A stretch of DNA of 47,497 nt from Xanthobacter autotrophicus (GTDB taxonomy: Bacteria > Pseudomonadota > Alphaproteobacteria > Rhizobiales > Xanthobacteraceae), in NCBI RefSeq assembly GCF_030015065.1, contig NZ_JAIVFN010000021.1, forward strand, positions 1 through 47,497, given 5' to 3'. Under the pieces are notes generated by a model. That model did not search any database. It was not told the origin of the DNA and was given only the letters and a program-made list of their open reading frames with translations. Both the position numbers and the translations under genes were made by a program. This document shows, piece by piece, positions 39,201-46,221 of this stretch. Numbering within the stretch: position 1 is the stretch's first letter; each line of letters begins with the position of its first letter.

Positions 39201-41532
39201 CTGGTTCTCGGTGAACAAGGAGGCGCGCACCCTGAAGGTGGAGCTCTCCCCGCCTGCCGAGATGCGCCCCAGCACCACCCTCTCCGTGCCGGTGCGCGTC
39301 GGCGGCCTCGCGGCGGGCGAGAAGGCCTATGTGACGGTGGCGGCGGTGGATGTGGGCATCCTCAACCTCACCGGCTACAAGCCGCCGGCGCCGGAGGCGG
39401 TGGTGTTCGGCCAGCGCCGGCTGGCGTCCGATATCCGCGATTTCTACGGCGCGCTCATCGACGGCATGCAGGGCGCCGCCGGCCGCCTGCGCTCGGGCGG
39501 CGACGGCGGCGAGGAGGGGCTGCTGGCGAGCCCGCCGAACGGCCCGCCGCTGGCGCTGTTCTCCGGCCTCGTGGAGGTGGGGGCGGACGGCACCGCCACC
39601 GTCGCCTTCCCCATCCCCGCCTTCGACGGCACCGCGCGGGTGATGGCCATCGCCTGGAGCGCGGGCAAGCTCGGCCACGCCTCGGCCGACGTGGTGGTGC
39701 GCGACAAGGTGGTGATGCTCGCCACCCTGCCGCGCTTCCTAGCCTCGGGCGACCGCTCCAGCCTGAACCTCGACCTTACCAATGTGGAGGCGCCGGAGGG
39801 CGAGTATCGCCTTGATGTCGCCGCCACCGGTGCCGCCGCCGTCACCCAGCCCCCAGGGCCGGTGACGCTGGCGGCGAAGCAGCGCCAGTCCCTGCGGCTC
39901 GCGCTGGAGGGCAGGGCGGTGGGGCCCGCCACCGTCACCGCGCGGTTGACGGGGCAGGGGCTCGACATCACCCGCAGCTTCGAGATGAACGTGCGCCCGG
40001 CCTATCCGGACATCGAGCGGCGCACCGTGCGCACCCTCGCGCCAGGGGAGAGCATCACGCTTTCGCGCGACCTTCTCGCCGACCTCCTGCCCGGAACGGG
40101 GAGCGTGGCGGTGAGCGTGACGCCCTCCAGCACCATCGACGTGCCGGCCCTGCTCGCCGCCCTCGACCGCTATCCCTATGGCTGCACCGAGCAGATCACC
40201 AGCCGGGCGCTGCCGCTTTTGTCCTACAACGAACTGAGCGTGCTGGCGGGGCGTGCGACCGATCCGGAGGCGGACCAGCGCATCCGCGACGCCATCGTGC
40301 GGGTGATGGCACGGCAGGGTTCGGACGGCTCCTTCGGCCTGTGGTCGGCGGGTGGCTCCGACACCTGGCTCGATGCCTATGTGGTGGATTTCCTCAGCCG
40401 CGCCAAGGAGAAGGGCTTCGCCGTGCCGGACGTGGCTTTCTCGATGGCCCTCGACCGGTTGCGCAACGTGGTCAACCTCGCCGGCGCCGACATGCGCGCG
40501 GAGACGGAGAACCTCGCTTACGCGCTCTATGTGCTGGCCCGCAACGGCCGCGCGCCGCTGGGCGACCTGCGCTATCTCGCCGACACAAGGCTGAAGGACC
40601 TCGGCACTCCGCTCGCCAAGGGGCAGGTGGGCGCGGCGCTGGCGCTGCTCGGCGATCGGACCCGGGCGGAACGGGCCTTCAACGTGGCCATAGAGGGTCT
40701 GCCGGCCAATCCGGGGGCTCCGGTGGCGGGCCGGGCCGATTTCGGCTCGGTGCTGCGCGATGCGGCGGCCCTCACCGTGCTCGCCCGCGAGGCGGGGCTG
40801 GAGAAGCTGGCCGACGTGGCCCTCGCCCGCGTGGACGCGGCGCGGGTGCGCACCGAGCGCACCTCCACGCAGGAAAACGCCTGGCTGCTGCTGGCCGCCC
40901 GCACGCTCGCGGCCAGCGCCGCCAATATGGGGCTGGAGGTGGATGGCGCCCTGGTGCGCGGCCCGTTCGGCCGCAAGCTCTCCCGCGCCGACCTGGAGCG
41001 CGGGCCTGTGACCTTGCGCAATGCCGGCGCCGAGGCGGTGAAGGTGGTGATCGGCATCAATGGCGCGCCGGTTGCGCCGGAGCCGCCGGTGGCGAAGGGC
41101 TTCACCCTTGAGCGACGCTACTTCACCCTCGACGGCAAGGCTGCCGATCCCTCCAGGGCGGTGCAGAACCAGCGCTTCGCGGTGGTGCTCTCGTTCAGCG
41201 AGACCCAGAGCGCGCTGGCCGACGTGCTGCTGGTGGACTATCTGCCCGCCGGCTTCGAGATCGAGAATCCGAGCCTCGTCCAGGGCGGCGACGGCGGCTT
41301 CACCTGGCTCGACGAGACCAGCGAGGCGGGCCATGTGGAGTTCCGCGACGACCGTTTCGTCGCTTCGGTCACCCGGCAGGAGGGCGACGGCGCCTTCGTG
41401 GTCGCCTACACGGTGCGGGCGGTGTCGCCGGGGCGCTATGCCCATCCGCCCGCGATGGTGGAGGACATGTACCGTCCCGACCGCTTCGCCCGCACCGCCG
41501 CCGGCACCCTGGAGGTGTTGCCCGCCCGATGA
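36217..41532 (+). CDS. Bacterial alpha-2-macroglobulin (YfhM-like)
   Basis: This 1771-residue periplasmic protein is a bacterial alpha-2-macroglobulin, thought to trap proteases that enter through a damaged envelope. A signal sequence is visible (basic start, hydrophobic FSRIACLAVAVSSPATLAFG, about residues 20-41). It is followed by macroglobulin/beta-sandwich domains, a bait region, and the thioester domain with YGCTEQ; C1323 and the following Glu-Gln form the reactive thioester. GAGGGAG lies upstream of the ATG. The stop overlaps the start of pbpC by 4 nt, the classic pairing of A2M with penicillin-binding protein 1C for repair and defence. Confidence 0.93.
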   Translation: MDLRRLFLRRDSLRRRLVTFSRIACLAVAVSSPATLAFGQVTRPPAPVQGGAPSAQPQPPVPPRPASLKTFQRSDLVSAARRYERVLRREGTLPTQPLDRVRRDAAQAFQRNDARAAADLYAGLALAQAQDAGVWLRLARSLAAIKPNDDEDASAFIDNAMGAAFIAYRRAQTRAEEGEALSFIGHIYADRRLWNAAIDTMKTAIDLRDNPADRSFLDKLKEEHGFRLVDYSVESDAAAPRACVQFSEDLVAGTDFAAFVQVGGLDKPAITGEARQICVEGLKHGERYTLAVRPGIPSVTGERLRKATELTLYVRDRSPTVRFTGRNYVLPRTGQKGIPLVSVNTSAVKVDILRIGDRGLVPTAIQGEFRQGIEAYAREQLADGSAIAVYSGVLEVDNPLNADVTTAVPITEAVGRLEPGVYVMTAEPEKTADDDYSTRATQWFIVSDLGLTALSGQDGVHVLLRSLGSAEPVTGAEVRLVARSNEVLGTAKSDANGYVRFDAGLSRGPAGLGPEVVTARTEGGDYAFLSLKETAFDLTDRGVSGRDAPEGLDAFLATERGVYRSGETVHLTVLLRDAQGNAATGVPLTLQLYRPDGVADRRLVVADQGAGGRTADFALLTGAMTGTWRAKALTDPKAPAVGEVTFLVEDYVPDRVEFDLSARETRLPRNKPAEVLVDGRFLFGAPASGLDVEAESELRAAAERPGFAGYRFGNGDDQVLAERQPLADAPQTDARGRASLRLVASELPRTARPLEIEAFVRLVEAGGRAVQRTIVLPVAPAGSQIGVKPLFADRVREGEVANFDVVVAGTDDKLLAAPGLSWKLSRIETRYQWYRVSGSWDYEPVKTVTRVAEGRLDTRTDGPARLSMPTEYGRYRLDIIGDGLPLTSLGFEAGFAGEGSADTPDRLELTLDRSAYATGDTLDATITARAAGTASVLVLNEGLLEQKFLKVSPGANKVSFKVGAGWGPGAYVVAFMHRPLDVAASRMPGRAIGLSWFSVNKEARTLKVELSPPAEMRPSTTLSVPVRVGGLAAGEKAYVTVAAVDVGILNLTGYKPPAPEAVVFGQRRLASDIRDFYGALIDGMQGAAGRLRSGGDGGEEGLLASPPNGPPLALFSGLVEVGADGTATVAFPIPAFDGTARVMAIAWSAGKLGHASADVVVRDKVVMLATLPRFLASGDRSSLNLDLTNVEAPEGEYRLDVAATGAAAVTQPPGPVTLAAKQRQSLRLALEGRAVGPATVTARLTGQGLDITRSFEMNVRPAYPDIERRTVRTLAPGESITLSRDLLADLLPGTGSVAVSVTPSSTIDVPALLAALDRYPYGCTEQITSRALPLLSYNELSVLAGRATDPEADQRIRDAIVRVMARQGSDGSFGLWSAGGSDTWLDAYVVDFLSRAKEKGFAVPDVAFSMALDRLRNVVNLAGADMRAETENLAYALYVLARNGRAPLGDLRYLADTRLKDLGTPLAKGQVGAALALLGDRTRAERAFNVAIEGLPANPGAPVAGRADFGSVLRDAAALTVLAREAGLEKLADVALARVDAARVRTERTSTQENAWLLLAARTLAASAANMGLEVDGALVRGPFGRKLSRADLERGPVTLRNAGAEAVKVVIGINGAPVAPEPPVAKGFTLERRYFTLDGKAADPSRAVQNQRFAVVLSFSETQSALADVLLVDYLPAGFEIENPSLVQGGDGGFTWLDETSEAGHVEFRDDRFVASVTRQEGDGAFVVAYTVRAVSPGRYAHPPAMVEDMYRPDRFARTAAGTLEVLPAR

Positions 41533-43619
41533 ACGCGACCGGACCATCCGAGCCATTGCCCGCCGCCCCCGCCCGCCGCCGGCTGCGGCGGGTGGCGGCC
41601 GGCCTTGCGCTGGGGGTGGGGCTGCTGGCGGGTGGCGCGGTGACGGGGCTGCATCATCTGCGCGCCAACGCTCCGCCTGCGCCGCAGGTGAAGGTCTCCG
41701 CCGAGGTGGTGGATCGCGAGGGCCGGCTGCTGCGGCCCTTCGCGCTGCCCGATGGCCGCTGGCGCCTCGCCGCCACGGTTGAGGACGTGGACCCGCGCCT
41801 CATCACCATGATCCTCGGCTATGAAGACCGCCGGTTCGAGCAACACGGCGGCGTTGATGCCCTGGCGCTGCTGCGGGCGGCGGGGCAAGCGGCGGGATCG
41901 CGGCGGGTGGTCTCCGGCGGCTCGACGCTCACCATGCAGGTGGCGCGCCTCACCCTGCCGCCGCGCCCGCGCACGCTTGCCGCCAAGCTCGCCCAGATGC
42001 GCCGGGCGCTGGAGCTGGAGGCGCATCTGTCCAAGCCCGAGATCCTCGGCCTCTACCTGACGCTTGCGCCCTATGGCGGTAATATCGAAGGGGTGCGGGC
42101 CGCGGCGCTGACCTATTTCGGCAAGGAGCCGCGCCGGCTCACCCTTGGCGAGGCGGCGCTGCTGGTGGCCCTGCCGCAGGCGCCTGAACTGCGCCGGCCC
42201 GACCGCTCCCCCGCCCGGGCCCGGGCGGCGCGCGATCGGGTGCTGGACCGGCTCCTGTCCCAGGGCGTGCTGGCCGCCGACGAGGTGCGGGTGGCCAAGG
42301 CCGAGCCGGTGCCCACGGCGCGTCGCGCCTTGCCCCAGCTGGCGCCGCATCTTGCCGAGCAGATGGTGGCGGAGCGGCCCGACCTCTCGCGCCACCTCTC
42401 CACCCTCGACGCGCCCCTGCAGGAGAAGCTGGAAGACCTGGTGCGCGAGCGCACGCGGGCGCTGGGCCGCGGGCTGTCATCGGCCATGGTGGTGATGGAC
42501 AATGCGAGCGCCGAGGTGCGGGCCTATGTGGCCTCGGCGGATTTCCTCGACAGGGAGCGCGCCGGCGCGGTGGACCTCGCCCGCGCCGTGCGCTCGCCGG
42601 GCTCGACCCTGAAGCCCTTCATCTACGCCCTCGCCTTCGAGGACGGCATCGCCCATCCCGAAACGCTGATCGAGGATCGGCCCGCCCGCTTCGGCGGCTG
42701 GCGGCCGGAGAATTTCGACCGCGGCTTCCAGGGCACGTTGTCGGTACGCAAGGCACTGCAACTGTCGCTGAACGTGCCGGCGGTGCGGCTGCTGGATGCG
42801 GTGGGGCCGCAGCGCCTCGCCACCCGCCTTCAGCAGGCCGGGGCACGGCTTGAGCTGCCGCCGGGCGCGGCGCCGGCCCTGCCCATGGGGCTTGGCGGCG
42901 TGGGCATCCGCCTCGTGGACCTCACCATGCTCTATGGCGCGCTGGCGCGGGGCGGCGAGGCGCATCCCCTGGTGTTCCGCCGCGACGGCGGCGCGGTGGC
43001 GGCGCCGCGCCGGTCCCTGCTCGTGGATCAGGTGGCGGCCTGGTATGTGGGCCAGTGCCTGCTGGGAACCCCTGCACCGGAAAATGCGCTGACCGGGCGC
43101 ATCGCCTTCAAGACCGGCACCTCCTACGGCTATCGCGACAGCTGGGCCATGGGCTTCGACGGGCGGCGCACCGTGGGCGTCTGGGTGGGGCGGCCGGACG
43201 GGCAGGCGGTGCCCGACCTCACCGGCCGTGCGGCGGCGGCGCCGCTTTTGTTCGATGCCTTTGCCCGCATCGTCCGGACCCCGGCGGGGCTTGGCCCGGC
43301 GCCGCGCGGCGCGCTCATGGCGGGCAATGCGCGATTGCCGCCACCACAGCGCCATTTCGGCCGGACCCGGCAGGAGCAGCCGTTGCAGGTGGTCTATCCG
43401 CCGGACGGCGCGCGGGTTTCCGGCGCCGAGGCGGAGACGCTCGCGCTCAAGGTGGATGGCGGGTCTTTCCCGCTCACCCTGCTGATGGACGGCCGCCCGG
43501 TGGCGCGGGTGGAGGACCGGCGCACCCTGTTCTGGACGCCGCAGGGCCGCGGCTTTGCCCGCCTCACCGTGATCGACGCGGACGGGCTTTCCGACAGCGT
43601 GACGGTGCGGGTCGAATAG
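41529..43619 (+). CDS. pbpC: Penicillin-binding protein 1C
   Basis: PbpC is a bifunctional class A peptidoglycan synthase/repair enzyme in the inner membrane. The 696-residue protein has an N-terminal membrane anchor (about 20-40). The GT51 glycosyltransferase domain has EDRRFEQHGGVD near residue 98 and SGGSTLTMQ. A transpeptidase domain has S359 in SPGSTLKP and KTGTS near 528. A C-terminal PBP1C-specific beta domain starts after about 590. The ATGA overlap with the alpha-2-macroglobulin stop implies co-translation. Confidence 0.94.
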   Translation: MNATGPSEPLPAAPARRRLRRVAAGLALGVGLLAGGAVTGLHHLRANAPPAPQVKVSAEVVDREGRLLRPFALPDGRWRLAATVEDVDPRLITMILGYEDRRFEQHGGVDALALLRAAGQAAGSRRVVSGGSTLTMQVARLTLPPRPRTLAAKLAQMRRALELEAHLSKPEILGLYLTLAPYGGNIEGVRAAALTYFGKEPRRLTLGEAALLVALPQAPELRRPDRSPARARAARDRVLDRLLSQGVLAADEVRVAKAEPVPTARRALPQLAPHLAEQMVAERPDLSRHLSTLDAPLQEKLEDLVRERTRALGRGLSSAMVVMDNASAEVRAYVASADFLDRERAGAVDLARAVRSPGSTLKPFIYALAFEDGIAHPETLIEDRPARFGGWRPENFDRGFQGTLSVRKALQLSLNVPAVRLLDAVGPQRLATRLQQAGARLELPPGAAPALPMGLGGVGIRLVDLTMLYGALARGGEAHPLVFRRDGGAVAAPRRSLLVDQVAAWYVGQCLLGTPAPENALTGRIAFKTGTSYGYRDSWAMGFDGRRTVGVWVGRPDGQAVPDLTGRAAAAPLLFDAFARIVRTPAGLGPAPRGALMAGNARLPPPQRHFGRTRQEQPLQVVYPPDGARVSGAEAETLALKVDGGSFPLTLLMDGRPVARVEDRRTLFWTPQGRGFARLTVIDADGLSDSVTVRVE

Positions 43620-43641
43620 GGCGAGGCTGTTGAAAAAGAAA

Positions 43642-43670
43642 GTCCCGCGCCACCTTGCGGTGGGCGGGAC
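43642..43670 (-). terminator. Terminator of the DUF1127 gene
   Basis: GTCCCGC-G-CCACC / GGTGG-GCGGGAC folds to a 12-bp stem with one bulged G. Read on the minus strand it is followed by a CTTTCTTTTTC run, making it an intrinsic terminator for the minus-strand small gene. It may also stop pbpC transcripts from the other side. Confidence 0.65.
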
Positions 43671-43741
43671 AGGCACTGGGAGGAAACGCGGAAGATGTCA
43701 CGCTCCGGGCAAATAAGCCCGGAAACCAGAAGCGGAAAAGT

Positions 43742-43948
43742 TCAGAGGCCGCGCACGACCAGCTGGGCGATCTCGTCGCGCGTGCAGCCGAGCTTCGCCA
43801 GCTCGCTGTTGGACATGCGGCGCAGCTGCTCGTAGCGCGCGGCCATCTGGCGGGCTTCGACGATGGCGGCTCCAACCTTGGAAACAGCGGCGCCCATGCG
43901 CCCGAACAGCCCGAATTCACGGGTAGGAGTGGCAGTGATCGTGGCCAT
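43742..43948 (-). CDS. DUF1127 small protein (68 aa)
   Basis: The frame starting MATITATPTREFGLF ends with the DUF1127 core YEQLRRMSNSELAKLGCTRD followed by EIAQLVVRGL. Members are short, basic, often RNA-associated or stress/phosphate-regulated proteins in alphaproteobacteria. GCGGAGGCG lies just before the ATG, and the terminator at 43642-43670 follows. A much longer upstream frame is rejected because homology and the Shine-Dalgarno sequence both fix this start. It sits next to the tRNA-Gln insertion site but on the chromosomal side. Confidence 0.87.
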   Translation of the reverse strand: MATITATPTREFGLFGRMGAAVSKVGAAIVEARQMAARYEQLRRMSNSELAKLGCTRDEIAQLVVRGL

Positions 43949-44087
43949 TTTCGCCTCCGCTTGGAGAGTGGCTCCAAATTCAATGCCCACAACATAATCG
44001 AGGCGCGTGCATTGCAATAGAGCGGATTGTGCATGGCACCAATGCGGATACCGTATACCATGCGGGTCGCAGGCCCAGTGGATGAAC

Positions 44088-44197
44088 CGAAACGGATGGT
44101 ACCCATCCGTTTCGAAAAGTTGACCCACCAGATCAAAGAGTTGTGGTTCGGCCTGCGCGCGACAGATGGGTTCCATCTGTCGCGGTCGAACCGCTAG
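44088..44197. repeat. Two 12-bp perfect hairpins, dispersed repeat copy beside tRNA-Gln
   Basis: Hairpin one has arms 44088-44099 and 44103-44114; hairpin two has arms 44158-44169 and 44173-44184. Both have perfect 12-bp stems and 3-nt loops. Positions 44141-44197 align without gaps to 27304-27360. The rest of the 43949-44309 gap holds the DUF1127 promoter region and the tRNA leader; I see no other gene in it. Confidence 0.7.
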
Positions 44198-44309
44198 GCT
44201 GTGGACGACGCAAAAGCCTATTGAACCGGGGCGGAGAATTGCGTATAGACCCCACCTGCCTTTCGGGGCACGCATCCTCCGTCGCCCCGGCGACCTATGG
44301 AGGACGCGT

Positions 44310-44383
44310 TGGGGGATAGTTCAACGGTAGAACCGCGGACTCTGACTCCGTTAATCTAGGTTCGAATCCTAGTCCCCCAGCCA
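44310..44383 (+). tRNA. tRNA-Gln (anticodon CTG)
   Basis: A 74-nt cloverleaf including the encoded CCA. The acceptor stem TGGGGGA pairs with TCCCCCA, the anticodon stem GCGGA pairs with TCCGT around the loop CTCTGAC, giving anticodon CTG (reads CAG). The T arm TAGGTTCGAATCCTA is intact. It is the likely integration target of the element to its right. Confidence 0.95.
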
Positions 44384-44425
44384 CTTGATATTGCTTCGCT
44401 TTTCCCACTTTCTGAGCAGAACAAA

Positions 44426-44444
44426 GAGCGCCGGTCGGGCGCTC
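44426..44444 (-). terminator. Intrinsic terminator overlapping the integrase stop
   Basis: GAGCGCC (44426-44432), loop of 5, GGCGCTC (44438-44444). On the minus strand it is followed by TTTGTTCTGCT. It overlaps the integrase stop codon at 44443-44445. Confidence 0.65.
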
Positions 44445-45477
44445 AGTCGGGAAGTTTTGTTCTCGTTTCGAGCTTCCGGATCGCGCTCTCGGCCAAGGCC
44501 GGATCGCGGGCGAGGTAGTTCGCATCGAGGATTGAACGCGCGTCTCGGAGGCTGTGGCCGGTGAGCGTCGCGATCTGCGCCTCGGTGCAGCCGGCGAGCG
44601 CCAGCCGCGTCACGGCGGTGCCACGGAGGTCGTTGAATGTGAGGCCGGTGATGCCGGCCCTGGCGACGGCTTTGCGCCACGAGACGCGGAAGCCGTCCGG
44701 TGTCCATGGCTTGCCCTCAAGGGTCACCAGCACGATGGGGCTGCGCCGCTCGGTGGTGTCGAGGAGCTTCTTGAGGGGCGCGCCGACGGGGATCACGACT
44801 CGCGTTCCGGTCTTCTGCTGTCGGAGGCGGATCTTCTCGCCGTCATAGGCGGACCATGGCAGCGCGAGCAGGTCGCCCTGCCGCTGCCCCGTCCATAGGG
44901 CGAGCATGAATGCTAAGCGCAGGTGCGCGGGCGCTTGTTTCAGGAACTGCGCCTCGTCATCCGGCGTCCATACGTTCTCGGCACGGGAGCCTCGGTAGAG
45001 GCGCCCGCCTCGGGTGCAGGGGTTGGCAACCACGAGCCCGCGGTCGTGGGCCCAGGACAGAACGCGCGCGAGAACGGACCAAGCATAGTCGGCCTGCCGG
45101 CGGGATTGCAGGGCCATGCGGTCGCGCCATTCTAAGAAGATCGCGCGCGTGCGCCGGTCGTCGAGGGCGGCGAGGGGAAAGTCGATGAACTCCGCCTCGA
45201 TTTTCTTGATCTGTTTCACGTAATCGGCGCGAGTGCGCGCTGCGAGTTGGCGAAAATCGTCGCTTTGCTGGTAGCCCGACAGAACCGAAAGCATCACCCC
45301 TGCCGGCGCTGGCCGCTTGGCGGTGACGGCTTCGTTATAGGCGGCCATGAATTCCGCATCGCCCGGTTTGCCTGGCAGACGGGGGCCGCCCTTCCAGGCG
45401 TACCAATAGGTTTTCGGCGTCCCGTCGGCGAGACGCTTGGTCTTGGAGTTGATGCCCTTCAGCCTAACGCGAGCCAC
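44443..45477 (-). CDS. Tyrosine-recombinase integrase
   Basis: This 344-residue phage-type integrase has an SAM-like core-binding domain (about 60-160) and a catalytic domain. The residues can be placed as R199 (LWTGQRQGD), K222 (QQKTGTRV), R285, H308 (LTGHSL) and nucleophile Y321 (ILDANYLAR). The usual His of the HxxR motif is Asn282 (FNDLRGT), which is unusual for the family. It would recombine the element into the 3' end of the adjacent tRNA-Gln. It overlaps the next small gene by 14 nt. Confidence 0.9.
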   Translation of the reverse strand: MARVRLKGINSKTKRLADGTPKTYWYAWKGGPRLPGKPGDAEFMAAYNEAVTAKRPAPAGVMLSVLSGYQQSDDFRQLAARTRADYVKQIKKIEAEFIDFPLAALDDRRTRAIFLEWRDRMALQSRRQADYAWSVLARVLSWAHDRGLVVANPCTRGGRLYRGSRAENVWTPDDEAQFLKQAPAHLRLAFMLALWTGQRQGDLLALPWSAYDGEKIRLRQQKTGTRVVIPVGAPLKKLLDTTERRSPIVLVTLEGKPWTPDGFRVSWRKAVARAGITGLTFNDLRGTAVTRLALAGCTEAQIATLTGHSLRDARSILDANYLARDPALAESAIRKLETRTKLPD

Positions 45478-45658
45478 GGCGCGCCATCCAGTTATCGAGA
45501 GGTGAGGCCGCCGGGGGCGCTGCGTCCTCGGCGGTCACGACAGTGATTTTTCCGTTGGGATCGATCTCGACGCGCATCACCTTCACGCCAGCCGAAGCCA
45601 CGCCTTTGACGGCTCGGGCGATATCGGCCTGCTTGAAGGTGAGGGCGCGCCGGGCCAT
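45464..45658 (-). CDS. Small hypothetical protein upstream of the integrase (64 aa)
   Basis: The frame gives MARRALTFKQADIARAVKGV, then a short strand-rich part (VMRVEIDPNGKITVVT) and a polar tail ending [17 protein letters not shown] lies just before the ATG, and its 3' end overlaps the integrase start by 14 nt, so the two are probably co-translated. I recall similar small proteins beside integrases in Rhizobiales prophages, but no function is assigned. A recombination directionality or accessory factor is one possibility. Confidence 0.6.
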   Translation of the reverse strand: MARRALTFKQADIARAVKGVASAGVKVMRVEIDPNGKITVVTAEDAAPPAASPLDNWMARRGSR

Positions 45659-45668
45659 GTCTTCCCCC

Positions 45669-46004
45669 TCAGATCGCCACGCCGTTGAGGCGCACGCGGA
45701 CGGTGGCGGCGGGGATGGCGGTGGCGCGGGTCGCCACGCCGATGAGGGTGTTGCCGGCGGCCACGTCGGTCACGGCCTTGGCGGCGGTGGACCAATAGGC
45801 CTTATCGCCAGCCGCGAAGTCGATGCCGGCGGCCTTGGGCAGGTCGAAGACGCCGCGGGTCACCAGTTCGACATCTGCGCCGGCTGCGGCGCTGGCGGCG
45901 GCCACGCCGAACAGGCTGCCGATGAGGGTGCCGTCGCCGGAGGCGAGGCCCCCGGCCGGCGCGGTGAAGGTGACGGTGTTACCGAGCTGCACGAAATTGC
46001 GCAT
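45669..46004 (-). CDS. DUF2190 family capsid-associated protein
   Basis: This 111-residue protein has the DUF2190 pattern: MRNFVQLGNTVTFTAPAGGL, a repeating Gly/Ala/Val beta region, GVFDLPKAAG, and an end with TVRVRLNGVAI. In phages these proteins lie next to the major capsid gene and are thought to decorate or stabilise the head. It is separated by 2 nt from the gpW-like gene and by 10 nt from the small gene before the integrase. Confidence 0.75.
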   Translation of the reverse strand: MRNFVQLGNTVTFTAPAGGLASGDGTLIGSLFGVAAASAAAGADVELVTRGVFDLPKAAGIDFAAGDKAYWSTAAKAVTDVAAGNTLIGVATRATAIPAATVRVRLNGVAI

Positions 46005-46006
46005 GG

Positions 46007-46219
46007 TCAGACGCCTTTCGAGGAGAAGATGCGGACGGTGTGGACACGGCCCGTGGTGAGGGCCGCGATCTGGCGTTCGAGGTCGGCGATGGCGCCGGCG
46101 AGCTCGGAGTCCGAGCGAAAGGTAACCTCGCGTTCGCCCTCGCGGATCTTGAGGGCACCCCCCGCGCGCGTGGCGCGGAGGGCCTCGAGGCGGGTCTGCA
46201 GGTCGGAGAGGCTGGCCAT
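46007..46219 (-). CDS. gpW-like head-tail joining protein
   Basis: This 70-residue helical protein begins MASLSDLQTRLEALRATRAG, continues with VTFRSDSELAGAIADLERQI and ends SSKGV, a pattern seen in phage gpW-type head-completion proteins. In ordinary phages gpW precedes the portal gene; here it follows the capsid gene and comes before DUF2190. It is separated by 2 nt from each neighbour. The assignment is by recognition, moderately sure. Confidence 0.55.
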   Translation of the reverse strand: MASLSDLQTRLEALRATRAGGALKIREGEREVTFRSDSELAGAIADLERQIAALTTGRVHTVRIFSSKGV

Positions 46220-46221
46220 GG

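Noticed and set aside
38308-41556. Large minus-strand frames antisense to the alpha-2-macroglobulin gene
   Set aside because: They lack motifs and ribosome binding sites and mirror the codon bias of the real gene.
43949-44275. N-terminal extension of the DUF1127 gene to 177 residues
   Set aside because: The extension crosses the palindromic repeats, and a strong ribosome binding site precedes the short start.
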